Below are positions 46,911 to 55,935 of a stretch of 64,000 nucleotides of DNA, piece by piece; position 1 is the first letter of the stretch; each line of letters starts with the position of its first letter. Source of the stretch: CAWIHA01 sp963835855 (GTDB lineage: Bacteria > Acidobacteriota > Terriglobia > Bryobacterales > Bryobacteraceae). The notes below the pieces were generated by a model. The model was not told the DNA's origin. It worked only from the letters and a program-made list of their open reading frames with translations, and made no database searches. The stretch spans positions 220,923 to 284,922 of the forward strand of contig CAWIHA010000018.1 of the NCBI GenBank assembly GCA_963835855.1, written 5' to 3'. Position numbers and translations under genes: made by a program.

Positions 46911-47152
46911 TTTTTGGACCCCGCCTTCGACTAGCTAATGGTTACTCTAACACGCTCCGCCTGTTTAGGAAACGAGACGTGACCGTTTTCTAGCGTCAGC
47001 GGCGGCGACACTCGGCCGCGAGGCGGCCGGCCGCACGGCCAGTGCCGCCGCAGGCGCATGCCGCGCGGTCAGGGTAGTTATAATGAAATCGGTTTGGCTC
47101 CCAGTATCCTGGGGACCCCATCTTGCTCCCTGTTTTCCGGGGGCCGCTGATT

Positions 47153-47590
47153 GTGTCCGGAAGAATTCTCGCTCTCGACGTGGGCAAGCGCCGTATTGGC
47201 GTGGCCATCAGCGACGAACTGATGCTCACCGCCCAGGGCCTGGAAACGCTCGAACGAACGAATAATCGCCAGGACTATGCCGCACTGGCGCGGTTGGCCT
47301 CGGAGAAGAACGCTGGGATGATCCTAGTCGGAAATCCGATCCAGATGAGCGGCCGGGAAGGGCGGCAGGTGGAGTGGGTGCGGCGTTTCGTCGGCGCACT
47401 TGCCGGACGCACGCGCTTGCCCGTAAAACTTTGGGACGAGCGGCTGACGACTGTCGAGGCCGGGCGGGTGCTCCGCTCGAGCGGGATTAGCATCGAGAAA
47501 CGCGCCCGCGCGATCGATCGGCTTTCGGCGGTAGTCCTCCTGCAAAGCTATCTGGATACAATGGCAATTCGAAAGGAAACCGCTGAATGA
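47153..47590 (+). CDS. ruvX: Putative pre-16S rRNA nuclease/Holliday junction resolvase YqgF
   Basis: 145 residues from GTG 47153 (TTG 47123 would add ten off-family residues). The RNase H-like fold motifs are visible: ILALDVGKRRIGVAISD with the first catalytic Asp, the central ILVGNP(IQ), and DERLTTVEA followed by IDRLSAVVLLQSYLD with the last Asp. It processes the 5' end of 16S rRNA precursor. Its stop overlaps the mltG start by ATGA, a common ruvX-mltG pairing. Confidence 0.93.
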   Translation: MSGRILALDVGKRRIGVAISDELMLTAQGLETLERTNNRQDYAALARLASEKNAGMILVGNPIQMSGREGRQVEWVRRFVGALAGRTRLPVKLWDERLTTVEAGRVLRSSGISIEKRARAIDRLSAVVLLQSYLDTMAIRKETAE

Positions 47591-48681
47591 AGCTCCGCGC
47601 CTTGGTGGTCGTAATCGTTGTTCTTATGGCGATCGCGCTCGCAGCCTGCTGGATTTGTGCGCCCTACGCGGGCTTTCAGGGGCAAGTGTTTGTGGATATC
47701 CCGAAGGGCGCAGGGCCGGGGCAGATCGCCCGCATGCTGGCAAACGCCGGCGTCTTGTGGAATCGCTGGCAATTTCTTGACGTGCGCCTTCTGCGCCCGC
47801 GGGCGCGGCTGAAAGCGGGCGAGTACCTCTTCAAGAAGCCCGCCAGTCCCTGGGAAGTCTTCGACCGCATCGCGCGCGGCGACATCTTCTATTACGTGCT
47901 CCCGGTGCCGGAAGGGAACAGCACGTTCGACATCGCCGCTTCGCTCGAACGCCAGGGCATCGTGTCCTCGCAGGAGTTCCTGCGGGCGGCCCACGATCCG
48001 AGCCTCATTCGCGATCTCGATCCCAAGGCCCCGACCCTCGAGGGTTACCTGTTTCCTGACACATATCATGTGACGCGGCATGCCACCCCCGCACAGCTCT
48101 GCCGCCAGATGACCGAGCGCTTCCGCAAGGCCTGGCAGCAACTCGGGTCTCCGAAGAAAGACGTGCACGAGACGGTCGTACTGGCGTCGATGGTCGAGAA
48201 GGAAGCCAAGCTGCCCCAGGAGCGGCCGCTCATCGCCTCGGTATTCCTGAACCGGCTACGAATCGGCATGCCGCTGCAATGCGATCCGACGGCCATTTAC
48301 GCGGCGCTGCTCGAAGATCGCTATCGCGGCGCCATCTATCGCTCCGATCTCGAACGCAAGCAGCTGTACAACACCTACCAGTACCGGGGGCTGCCGCCAG
48401 GGCCGATCGCGAACCCCGGCCTGGAGTCCTTGCGCGCGGCCATCGAGCCGGCCCAGACCGGCTATCTTTATTTCGTGGTGCGCCCGGACGGCTCTGGCGC
48501 CCACCAGTTTTCGAAGGAGCTGGCGCAGCATGCGCGCGCCGTCCAAGAATATAAGCGTGAGCTCGAAACAGCGGAGCGGCAAGCGGACGGACCTCGAGGC
48601 TTACCTCGAGCGAACGCGCCCGGGCGTAATCACGGAAGCGATCTGGGAGGATCTCTTAGAGCGCCTGGCGCCGGTCACTAA
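47587..48681 (+). CDS. mltG: Endolytic murein transglycosylase MltG
   Basis: 364 residues. One N-terminal membrane helix (about 5-25), a LysM-like region, then the YceG core with the catalytic Glu in MVEKEAKLPQERPLIASVFL and CDPTAIYAA, PGPIANPGLESL. It cuts nascent glycan strands at the inner membrane and sets their length. The usual end (AVQEYKREL) is followed by about 35 Gly/Arg-rich residues that overlap the next gene by 150 bases, so the true functional end is probably near 48565. Confidence 0.92.
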   Translation: MKLRALVVVIVVLMAIALAACWICAPYAGFQGQVFVDIPKGAGPGQIARMLANAGVLWNRWQFLDVRLLRPRARLKAGEYLFKKPASPWEVFDRIARGDIFYYVLPVPEGNSTFDIAASLERQGIVSSQEFLRAAHDPSLIRDLDPKAPTLEGYLFPDTYHVTRHATPAQLCRQMTERFRKAWQQLGSPKKDVHETVVLASMVEKEAKLPQERPLIASVFLNRLRIGMPLQCDPTAIYAALLEDRYRGAIYRSDLERKQLYNTYQYRGLPPGPIANPGLESLRAAIEPAQTGYLYFVVRPDGSGAHQFSKELAQHARAVQEYKRELETAERQADGPRGLPRANAPGRNHGSDLGGSLRAPGAGH

Positions 48682-49048
48682 GAATTACCTGCGCCGGCTT
48701 CTCCGTTCCTGCGGGGTTCCGCTTGCGCCGCTGGTGGCGGGCATCCGCCAGGATTCATTCGAAGAGCTCGATCACACACTCGCCGCACTCGATCGTGAGT
48801 ACTTTTCGGCAATAGCGGCGGGAGACCACGCGCGTGCGCAGGCGTGCCGGCGGCTTGTGATTGAGGCGAAGGACCACGCACGCTGGGCGCTCCGCAGCCC
48901 CAAGCTCACTCTGGAGCAGCGTGCCGCCAAAGAGGAAATGATCCTCTGGATGCTGACCTGGCTCGAAAATCCCGGCGTATTCTCTACTTGGCTGGAACTG
49001 AGAAAACGTGCACTGTTTACCGCCCGGGCTGGGCCGAATTCTGGGTGA
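48530..49048 (+). CDS. Helical protein, unknown, overlapping mltG
   Basis: 172 residues from ATG 48530 with AAGGAG at 48513-48518. Almost wholly helical and charged (LEAYLERTRPGVITEAIWED, AAKEEMILWMLTWLENPG). It overlaps the mltG end in another frame. I do not recognise the family; the position after ruvX-mltG suggests one transcript. The overlapping 5' third could be untranslated if a later start is used. Confidence 0.6.
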   Translation: MRAPSKNISVSSKQRSGKRTDLEAYLERTRPGVITEAIWEDLLERLAPVTKNYLRRLLRSCGVPLAPLVAGIRQDSFEELDHTLAALDREYFSAIAAGDHARAQACRRLVIEAKDHARWALRSPKLTLEQRAAKEEMILWMLTWLENPGVFSTWLELRKRALFTARAGPNSG

Positions 49049-49542
49049 TTGCCCGTCCGATCCTCCGCACGAAACATGCATCCGCGACCGTGCGGCGCAT
49101 CGATCTCACTCCATGACGGATCAAAAATCTTACCCTCATTTGTGGAGGCGCGGGATCCATGTTCAACGCATCTCCAGGCCGGTTTACGAGCACCAGCCGC
49201 TATCACCCAGCTCACTGCACTCATAGTACGACGGCCTCACCTGCCGGACGTACTGCCTCGGTTCATCAGGCAGCCTGGTACTCTGGGCCGGAAACGATTT
49301 GCGCTCGGGAATGCAAGCTCTTGCGCGAGCCCGGGTGGCGAAGTGCTCAGCAACGCTCCAGTAGACCAGATGAAACGGATGGCCTGGGGGTATTGGTCCC
49401 CCCATTATGGTATCCTCCACCCCAGAAGCGTACCATTACCATTCCCCCTTTTTGACCTTGCTTTCTCTAAGGCCCTGTGATTCTATGATTGGTAGCAGGT
49501 GCGTAGCGCAAGCGGGGTGACCTGGGCCTCGGGAATCCAGCT
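49049..49542. other. Intergenic region, about 490 bases
   Basis: Open frames here are short and compositionally random. No promoter, RNA or repeat is evident. A purine-poor stretch near 49430-49470 precedes the small membrane protein. Confidence 0.4.
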
Positions 49543-49953
49543 ATGGATGTGGCGAGAAAGAGCGACACAAAGATCGAGCGGGCCGCCGATGTAATTTGGT
49601 GGGGTGTTGCGGGTGTCCTTGGCCTAATGGCCCTGTGGTTTCCACACCTCATCAAGTTGCAGACCGACCAAAGCACGCAACAGATGCTTGTCCAAGTGGG
49701 GTTGTTCTTTGTGGGGGCTTTCGTCGGGTCATTTCGCCCACAGCGTGTGTGGCGCTGGGCGGCAGCCAGCGTGATCGCCTTTGTGGCCAGCGATTTCGTC
49801 GAGTTATCGAATGACTCCAAGTTTTATTCTATGGGCTCAGCTCAGGTCTGGTCGTACCTGGCCAGCAACGGCTCGTCTTACGCAGCGCACGCCATGCCAG
49901 TTCTGATCGGCGCCTACCTCGGCGCGCATCTGATGCGCGGCGGCGTAAAGTAG
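49543..49953 (+). CDS. Small membrane protein, unknown
   Basis: 136 residues with three or four hydrophobic helices (about 17-35, 45-62, 70-85, 110-130) and a Ser/Tyr-rich loop between (FYSMGSAQVWSYLASNGSS). ATG 49543 lacks a strong ribosome-binding site. Family not recognised; no operon partner. Confidence 0.55.
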   Translation: MDVARKSDTKIERAADVIWWGVAGVLGLMALWFPHLIKLQTDQSTQQMLVQVGLFFVGAFVGSFRPQRVWRWAAASVIAFVASDFVELSNDSKFYSMGSAQVWSYLASNGSSYAAHAMPVLIGAYLGAHLMRGGVK

Positions 49954-50049
49954 TCGCCACCTTCCTCCACTACCGTCTCTGGCCCCGCAAGAGAGTTGCT
50001 GCACTGATGCGGTCCTCCGGGTGGCACCGGAGTATTCCTCAGAAGCGAT

Positions 50050-50110
50050 TCTCGAGAGCGAGCCCGGGAAGGGCACTGCGTTCCGCCTCAACCTCCGCCG
50101 CGCTGTATAG
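50050..50110 (+). pseudogene. Fragment of a sensor histidine kinase C-terminus
   Basis: In frame to a TAG at 50108: ESEPGKGTAFRLNL, the typical end of a HATPase domain after the G2 box; a possible GGTG lies upstream in another frame (about 50019). Nothing of the rest is present. Confidence 0.5.
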
Positions 50111-50118
50111 CAATAAGC

Positions 50119-50844
50119 TCAGCGGGGCGGCTGCGCCGTGCCGTGCACCAGCGGGACGAACATCACGGGAGCGACACTGCGCCGTTTCAGTTGGCCAGCC
50201 GCGCCTTTCTCAACCACCACCAGCTCCTGACCGAATACCAGCGCGCCTTCGGGCGCAACGAGCTTTCCGCCGGACCGGAGCTGGTTGAACAGAGCCTGAG
50301 GGATCTGAAGCGGTGCTGCGGTGAGGATGATGCGGTCAAACGGCGCCTGCTCGGGCCAGCCCCGATATCCGTCCCCCACACGGACGGTCACGTTCTCGTA
50401 TCCGAGTTTCTTCAGCGCCTCTGCAGCCGACTGCGCCAGCTCAGGCACGATCTCGATCGTGTACACATGTTCCACCAGGGTCGAGAGTACCGCGGCCTGA
50501 TATCCGCTTCCCGTGCCGATCTCGAGCACCTTTTGGCCGCGAGCGGGGGCAAGGAGCTCGGTCATGAGCGCTACGATGTACGGCTGCGACATCGTCTGAC
50601 CATAGCCGATAGGCACGGGGTAGTCTTCGTATGCCCACTCGCGCTCAGCCTCGGGAAGAAAAAGGTGCCGGGGGACGGTGCGCATTGCCTCGAGCACGTC
50701 CGCGTTGCGGATGCCGCGCTGTTCGATCTGTGTGCGTACCATTTGCGCGCGCCCGGTGGCGTACGGATCGCGCGCCAGCAGCAAGATGACAGGGAAAAGC
50801 GGCGTGACAGCCTTCGAGACAAAGCGCGAGCTTCGATAGCGCAT
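50119..50844 (-). CDS. pcm: Protein-L-isoaspartate O-methyltransferase with hydrophobic N-terminus
   Basis: 241 residues from ATG 50844. The family motifs are clear: RHLFLPEAEREWAYEDYPVP and GQTMSQPYIVALMTELL, the SAM-binding VLEIGTGSGYQAAVLS, and FDRIILTAAP. It uses S-adenosylmethionine to repair isoaspartyl residues. Unusually, residues 8-24 (FVSKAVTPLFPVILLLA) are hydrophobic, like a signal anchor, so it may act outside the cytoplasm. The APC permease gene starts 23 bases upstream, divergent. Confidence 0.9.
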   Translation of the reverse strand: MRYRSSRFVSKAVTPLFPVILLLARDPYATGRAQMVRTQIEQRGIRNADVLEAMRTVPRHLFLPEAEREWAYEDYPVPIGYGQTMSQPYIVALMTELLAPARGQKVLEIGTGSGYQAAVLSTLVEHVYTIEIVPELAQSAAEALKKLGYENVTVRVGDGYRGWPEQAPFDRIILTAAPLQIPQALFNQLRSGGKLVAPEGALVFGQELVVVEKGAAGQLKRRSVAPVMFVPLVHGTAQPPR

Positions 50845-50867
50845 GCAGCTTAAGTCTTCAATGTACA

Positions 50868-52301
50868 ATGGCGGAGGTGCCAGAGAACAGTTCTGCTATC
50901 AGGCCGGCCGGCGCCGGGCGAACCATCAAGCCAGTCACTTTGCTGCGGCAGCTCGGGATCGTCAGCGCCACCGCGATCGTGATCTCGAACATGGTCGGCA
51001 CTGGCATCTTCACAACCACCGGTTTTCTGGCCCGCGATTTGGGCGACCCCAAGCTGGTGCTCGGTATCTGGGTCGTGGGCGCGCTGATCGCGCTCGCCGG
51101 CGCCTTCTGCTATTCGGAACTCGGCATCAACTTCCCGAGCTCGGGCGGCGAATATGTTTACCTGACGCGTGCGTATGGACCCACTTGGGGCTTCATGACC
51201 GGCTGGGTGTCGTTCTTTGCCGGCTTTTCAGCGCCCATCGCCGCGGCCGCGCTGGCCTTCTCCGACTACCTCGGATACTTCTTCCCCGCGCTGAAGCACG
51301 GCAACGAGGCGGTCACGATCGGCTCTGGCGCGCTGTCGCTCAAGTTGGGAGGCGCGCAGGTTGCCGCCTCCGGATTGATCGTCGTTTTCACGCTGCTCAA
51401 CTGTACCGGCGTGAGCCGGGTGGCGAAGATCCAGAATTTCCTCACTGCGATGAAACTGACCGTCATCTCGAGCTTCGTCGTGCTGGCTTTCATCGCGGGC
51501 AAAGGCGACTGGAACAACTTTTCGCTCGTGGCGGCGCACAACTCGAGCATTCCCGTTGCGGAACAGTTTGCGATCAGCCTGTTTTGGATTTACGTGTGCT
51601 ACAGCGGCTGGAACGCAGCGACTTATGTCGCCGAGGAGCTGAAGCGGCCCGACCGCACCCTGCCTGTGGCGCTCACTTACGGCACGGCGCTGGTTGCCGT
51701 TCTCTATCTGGCGCTGAACCTGGTTTTCATCTATGCCGTCCCGCTCGCGGGCATGAAGGGCGCCCATGGAAAACCGGTGGTGGCGATCGGTTCCTTCGCT
51801 GCAACACACCTGTTCGGCCCGCAGACGGCCGGCGCCTTTAGTGCGCTGATGGCGCTGTCACTGATGGCAACGGTCAACGCGGAGGTCACCATCGGCCCGC
51901 GTGTCTACTACGCAATGGCGAAGAACGGGGCGTTTTTCAAAATGGCTGCCCAAGTGCACCCGCGCTGGCGCACTCCGGTCATCGCCATTCTGTGCCAGGG
52001 TGTCTGCGCAGTGCTGATGACGCTGACGCCTTTCCCCGACCTCATCGTTTATATCGGTTTCAGCCTGACTTTCTTCGCCGTGCTGTCGGTGTCTTCCCTC
52101 TTCATCTTCCGCCGGCGGGCGGCCTGGCAGAAGCTGCGCGTCGTCAGTTTCGCGTTTCCGCTGATTCCGGTCATGTTCATTCTGGTAGGCCTCTGGACCA
52201 TTGTTTACGGCGTGATGCTCGAGCCGAAGGTGTCGCTGGCCGCCGTTGTGACCATTGCTGCGGGCGCGGCTGTGCACCATTTCTGCTTGCGGCAAGCGTA
52301 A
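50868..52301 (+). CDS. APC-superfamily amino acid permease
   Basis: 477 residues with 12 predicted helices. Family signatures: the broken helix 1 (ISNMVGTGIFTTTGFL), ELGINFPSSGGEYVYL and FISLFW-like FAISLFWIYVCYSGWNAATY in helix 6. It imports or exchanges amino acids or polyamines; the exact substrate is unknown. The folD gene starts 22 bases later, so they may share a transcript. Confidence 0.9.
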   Translation: MAEVPENSSAIRPAGAGRTIKPVTLLRQLGIVSATAIVISNMVGTGIFTTTGFLARDLGDPKLVLGIWVVGALIALAGAFCYSELGINFPSSGGEYVYLTRAYGPTWGFMTGWVSFFAGFSAPIAAAALAFSDYLGYFFPALKHGNEAVTIGSGALSLKLGGAQVAASGLIVVFTLLNCTGVSRVAKIQNFLTAMKLTVISSFVVLAFIAGKGDWNNFSLVAAHNSSIPVAEQFAISLFWIYVCYSGWNAATYVAEELKRPDRTLPVALTYGTALVAVLYLALNLVFIYAVPLAGMKGAHGKPVVAIGSFAATHLFGPQTAGAFSALMALSLMATVNAEVTIGPRVYYAMAKNGAFFKMAAQVHPRWRTPVIAILCQGVCAVLMTLTPFPDLIVYIGFSLTFFAVLSVSSLFIFRRRAAWQKLRVVSFAFPLIPVMFILVGLWTIVYGVMLEPKVSLAAVVTIAAGAAVHHFCLRQA

Positions 52302-52323
52302 CCGGCAACCTGCTATTCTCCTA

Positions 52324-53259
52324 ATGGATATGTCCCAGATCCTGGACGGCAACTGCATTGGCGACCAGATTCTCAAAGAGTGCGAGCCACGAATTCAGGC
52401 GCTGACGGCGGCCCACTCTCAGCCGGGGATTGCCGTCATACTCGCGGGTAACAACCCGGCCTCCGAGATTTACGTCCGGAACAAGGTCAAGGCCTGCCAA
52501 GCCCTGGGAATTTACAGCGAGAAGCTCACGCCGTCCGAGCCAGTGACTACCGGTGAAGTGATTGAGCTGATCGGCAGCCTGAACCAGCGGCCGGAAATCG
52601 ACGGCATTCTCGTGCAATTACCGCTGCCGCCCGGGGTTGATGCCAAGAAAGTGTTGCTGGCGGTCGATCCGGACAAGGACGTGGATGGCCTCCATCCGTT
52701 GAATCTGGGCCGGCTCGTGATGAACACGCCGGGGCCCCGGCCGTGCACGCCGAACGGCATCCTCGAGCTGCTGAAGCGATACCAGATCCCGGTCGCCGGG
52801 CGGAACGCAGTCGTCGTCGGCCGCAGCGATCTCGTGGGCAAGCCGGTGGCTCTGCTGCTCCTGCACCAGCATGCGACCGTCACCATTTGCCATTCGAAAA
52901 CGGCGGACCTCGCGGGCGTGTGCCGCCAGGCCGATATCCTGGTGGCGGCCATGGGCCGTCCTGCGTTTCTCACAGCGGAATTCATGAAGCCTGGCGCAAC
53001 CGTAGTGGATGTTGGCATCAACCGCGTGACCGATCGCGGTGAAGCGGTGCGCATCTTCCGCGACTCGTCCGGGAAGCTGGCCGAGTTTGACCGCAAAGGC
53101 TCTGTGCTCGTCGGGGACGTCCATCCGCTCGATGTGGCTGAAATCGCCGGAGCCTATACGCCGGTGCCGGGCGGAGTGGGGCCGCTGACGATTGCGATGT
53201 TGATGGTGAACACGATCGAGGCAGCGGAACGGAGACTGGCCGCGCAATGCTCCGCGTAG
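52324..53259 (+). CDS. folD: Methylenetetrahydrofolate dehydrogenase/cyclohydrolase
   Basis: 311 residues from ATG 52324 (the longer frame to 52255 reads over the permease). Motifs: SEIYVRNKVKACQALGI with the catalytic Lys, DGILVQLPLPPG, the NADP site VVVGRSDLVGKPVALLL and PGGVGPLTIAML. It interconverts 5,10-methylene- and 10-formyl-tetrahydrofolate in the cytoplasm. Its end overlaps coaE by 13 bases. Confidence 0.96.
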   Translation: MDMSQILDGNCIGDQILKECEPRIQALTAAHSQPGIAVILAGNNPASEIYVRNKVKACQALGIYSEKLTPSEPVTTGEVIELIGSLNQRPEIDGILVQLPLPPGVDAKKVLLAVDPDKDVDGLHPLNLGRLVMNTPGPRPCTPNGILELLKRYQIPVAGRNAVVVGRSDLVGKPVALLLLHQHATVTICHSKTADLAGVCRQADILVAAMGRPAFLTAEFMKPGATVVDVGINRVTDRGEAVRIFRDSSGKLAEFDRKGSVLVGDVHPLDVAEIAGAYTPVPGGVGPLTIAMLMVNTIEAAERRLAAQCSA

Positions 53260-53858
53260 GGCTGACCGGGGGTCTCGCGAGCGGCAAGAGCTTCGTCGGC
53301 CAAGCGTTCGCCAGCTTGGGCTGCCACCTGATCGAAGCCGATGAGTTGGGCCACGAAGTGCTCCGGCCGGGCGGCGAGGCTTACGATCCGGTGATTCGGG
53401 AATTCGGCGCCGGCATCCTGGAGGCTGGCGGTGGTATCAGCCGGGCGAAGCTCGCCGCGGAGGTCTTTGAGAAGCCGGAGCGGCTGGCGGCGCTGAACCG
53501 CCTGGTGCATCCGCTGGTCATTGGCCGGGAAGAGGAGCTGATGGCGGCGTATGCGGCCGAGGATCCGCACGGAATTGCGGTGGTCGAAGCGGCGATCCTC
53601 ATCGAAACGGGAAGTTACAGGCGGTTCGACCGGCTGGCCCTGGCTGTATGTGCGCCGGAGCAGCAGGTCGAGCGTGCGATGCGGCGCGGCGGCCTGACAC
53701 GGGAAGAGGCGCTGGCGCGGCTGGCGCGGCAGATGCTGCTTGACGAGAAACGGAAATTTGCCGACTACATCATCGACACTTCCGGAGCGAAAGAGGAAAC
53801 GTTGCGGCAGGTCAATGACATTTACGAAAAACTTCGGAGTATCAGGCTATGCGAATGA
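53247..53858 (+). CDS. coaE: Dephospho-CoA kinase
   Basis: 203 residues. P-loop LTGGLASGKSFV, then DADELGH-type IEADELGHEVL, and the lid with ERAMRRGGLTREEALARLARQ. It phosphorylates dephospho-CoA in the last step of CoA synthesis. It overlaps folD upstream and the protease gene downstream (10 bases), so translation is coupled. Confidence 0.95.
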   Translation: MLRVGLTGGLASGKSFVGQAFASLGCHLIEADELGHEVLRPGGEAYDPVIREFGAGILEAGGGISRAKLAAEVFEKPERLAALNRLVHPLVIGREEELMAAYAAEDPHGIAVVEAAILIETGSYRRFDRLALAVCAPEQQVERAMRRGGLTREEALARLARQMLLDEKRKFADYIIDTSGAKEETLRQVNDIYEKLRSIRLCE

Positions 53859-54997
53859 GAAGTCTGCTTTTGGCGGCCGTCCTGGTCGCCGGTTTCGTCT
53901 ATGTCACCTCGGTTGGGCGCTGGCGAACGGCCGGTCTTTTTCATCCAATGCGCACGTCCGCGGACCGCATCTGGTCGGGTCCGGACACGGGGCATCCGGC
54001 CGGGCTGGGCTCGGATGAATCGAACAACATCGAGATTTACCGAACCGCCCATGTGGCGGTGGTCAACATCACAAGCACGGTCTACCAGCAGGGCTGGTTC
54101 TTCGAGCTCATTCCGCAGAAGGGCACCGGCTCGGGCTTTCTGGTAGATGACGCTGGACGTATTCTGACGAATAACCACGTCATCTCCGGCTCGCGCGAGC
54201 TCGAAGTTACGCTGCCGGATCAGACCAAGTACCGCGCCAGCGTGCTCGTGCGCGATCCGGCGCACGACGTTGCGCTGATCAAGATATCGCCGCGCAAGAA
54301 GCTGAGCTATCTCCGGCTGGGCGACTCCGATCCGTTGCAGGTGGGCCAGAAGGTGCTCGCGATCGGCAACCCCTTCGGTCTGGAAGGCACGCTGACGACG
54401 GGCGTCATCAGCTCGCTAGGCCGGAGCCTGCGCGATGAGAACGGCCGCACGCTCGAAAGCATGATCCAAACCGACGCCGCCATCAATCCCGGCAACAGCG
54501 GCGGGCCGCTGCTCGATTCCCGCGGCAACGTCGTCGGCATCAACACGGCGATTTACGGTCCTGGCGCGAATATCGGGATCGGCTTCGCGCTGCCCATCAA
54601 CCGCGCAAAGGTGATGCTGAACGAATATGCCCAGAAGGGGCGGTTTGCGCCGCCGCGGCTCGGCGTTAGCGTCATGTATGTGGCCGGCGATCTGGCTGAA
54701 GCGCTCGATCTGCCGCGCGAAGGCGGGCTGCTGATTACGGAAGTCGAACGCGGCTCGGCGGCCGAGGAAGCGGGCTTGCGCGGGGCGGGCCGCGTCGTCA
54801 TCATCGCCAACTACGAAATTCCGGCCGGTGGGGATTTGATCCTGGCAATTGATGGCCGCGCGGTGGAGAGCCGCGATGCGCTGACCCGCGCCATGGAGCG
54901 CAAGCGGCCGGGTGATCCGATGGAACTCACGATTTACCGCGCGGGCCGGACGAAGAAAGTCCAGGTGCGCCTCGGCGAAGCCTCAACCACACTGTGA
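53849..54997 (+). CDS. HtrA/DegP-type periplasmic serine protease with one PDZ domain
   Basis: 382 residues. An N-terminal hydrophobic anchor or signal (LLLAAVLVAGFVYV) precedes the protease domain: ILTNNHVI (His), PAHDVALIK (Asp), NPGNSGGPLL (Ser). A single PDZ domain follows from about residue 270 (APPRLGVSVMYV). It degrades misfolded periplasmic proteins. Only one PDZ domain, unlike DegP/DegQ, so DegS-like in layout. Ends convergently with the hopanoid operon. Confidence 0.93.
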   Translation: MRMRSLLLAAVLVAGFVYVTSVGRWRTAGLFHPMRTSADRIWSGPDTGHPAGLGSDESNNIEIYRTAHVAVVNITSTVYQQGWFFELIPQKGTGSGFLVDDAGRILTNNHVISGSRELEVTLPDQTKYRASVLVRDPAHDVALIKISPRKKLSYLRLGDSDPLQVGQKVLAIGNPFGLEGTLTTGVISSLGRSLRDENGRTLESMIQTDAAINPGNSGGPLLDSRGNVVGINTAIYGPGANIGIGFALPINRAKVMLNEYAQKGRFAPPRLGVSVMYVAGDLAEALDLPREGGLLITEVERGSAAEEAGLRGAGRVVIIANYEIPAGGDLILAIDGRAVESRDALTRAMERKRPGDPMELTIYRAGRTKKVQVRLGEASTTL

Positions 54998-55077
54998 ATG
55001 AACCGCGAGCCGCGGATTCCGTGAACGGTGGTGATTCTACGGCAACACGGACGGGAACGGGCTGGTCGCCCCCCACC

Positions 55078-55935
55078 CTACCTCGCCCCTACTGCCGCCT
55101 TCAGGATGATCCAGAGCTTCTCCCGTAGCGGCAGTTCGACTCGGTGTGAGAGCACGGCGTAGTTCGATTTCTCGATGTGATCCAGCAGCCGCGAGTAAAT
55201 CTGGATCAGCGCCCACAGCGACGAGCGGCTATGCGCATCCACCATGCCGATCAACGGCATGGATTCCCGGTAATAGGCGCGCGCCCGAGCCGCCTCAAAC
55301 CGCATCATTTCGACAAACTCTCCCGTCCGCTTGCCCTCGAGCAGGTCCTGCCGGGCCACCCCAAACCGCTCCAGGTCCTCGGCGGGAATATAGGTCCGCC
55401 CCCGCCCGGCGTCTTCGCGGATATCGCGCAAAATGTTTGTGAGCTGGAAAGCTACGCCGCATTTTTCTGCGAGCGGGAGCGCCTCCCCCGAATGAAAACC
55501 GAAAATGTGAATCACCGTGAGGCCGACCACAGAAGCCACTTGGTAGCAGTAGCGGTATAGCTCATCGAAGGTCCGGATCTCACGCGGCCCCAGGTCGGAT
55601 GTCACACCATCGATCATCTCGCCGAAGTACTCGCGCGGAATTCCATAGCGCTGGACGGTGTCGTGGAACGCGGGCCACAGCGGGTGTCTGCTGAAGCGGC
55701 CTTCGAGGGCGGCCGCCAGGTCCGAGCGCCAGCGCTCGAGCGACGCCGCCGCGAACAAGCCCGGCGCCGGTGCCTCGTCGCTCAAGTCGTCACAATAGCG
55801 CATGAAGGCGTAAATCGCACAGATCGCGTTCCGCTGCGCCTTCGGCAGCAGCACAAAGGAGTAATAGAAATTCCGCGCGCGCGTTTTCGCGACTTTCTGG
55901 CAGTACTCGTACGATTGCCGGAGGGTTTCGGTCAT
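55078..55935 (-). CDS. hpnD: Presqualene diphosphate synthase HpnD
   Basis: 285 residues of the phytoene/squalene synthase fold. Two Asp-rich Mg2+ sites: AFMRYCDDLSDE and NILRDIREDAGRGR. In bacteria HpnD condenses two farnesyl diphosphates to presqualene diphosphate, HpnC then makes hydroxysqualene. ATG 55935 overlaps the hpnC stop (ATGA). Last gene of the operon; HpnE, the usual third enzyme, is absent here. Confidence 0.92.
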   Translation of the reverse strand: MTETLRQSYEYCQKVAKTRARNFYYSFVLLPKAQRNAICAIYAFMRYCDDLSDEAPAPGLFAAASLERWRSDLAAALEGRFSRHPLWPAFHDTVQRYGIPREYFGEMIDGVTSDLGPREIRTFDELYRYCYQVASVVGLTVIHIFGFHSGEALPLAEKCGVAFQLTNILRDIREDAGRGRTYIPAEDLERFGVARQDLLEGKRTGEFVEMMRFEAARARAYYRESMPLIGMVDAHSRSSLWALIQIYSRLLDHIEKSNYAVLSHRVELPLREKLWIILKAAVGAR

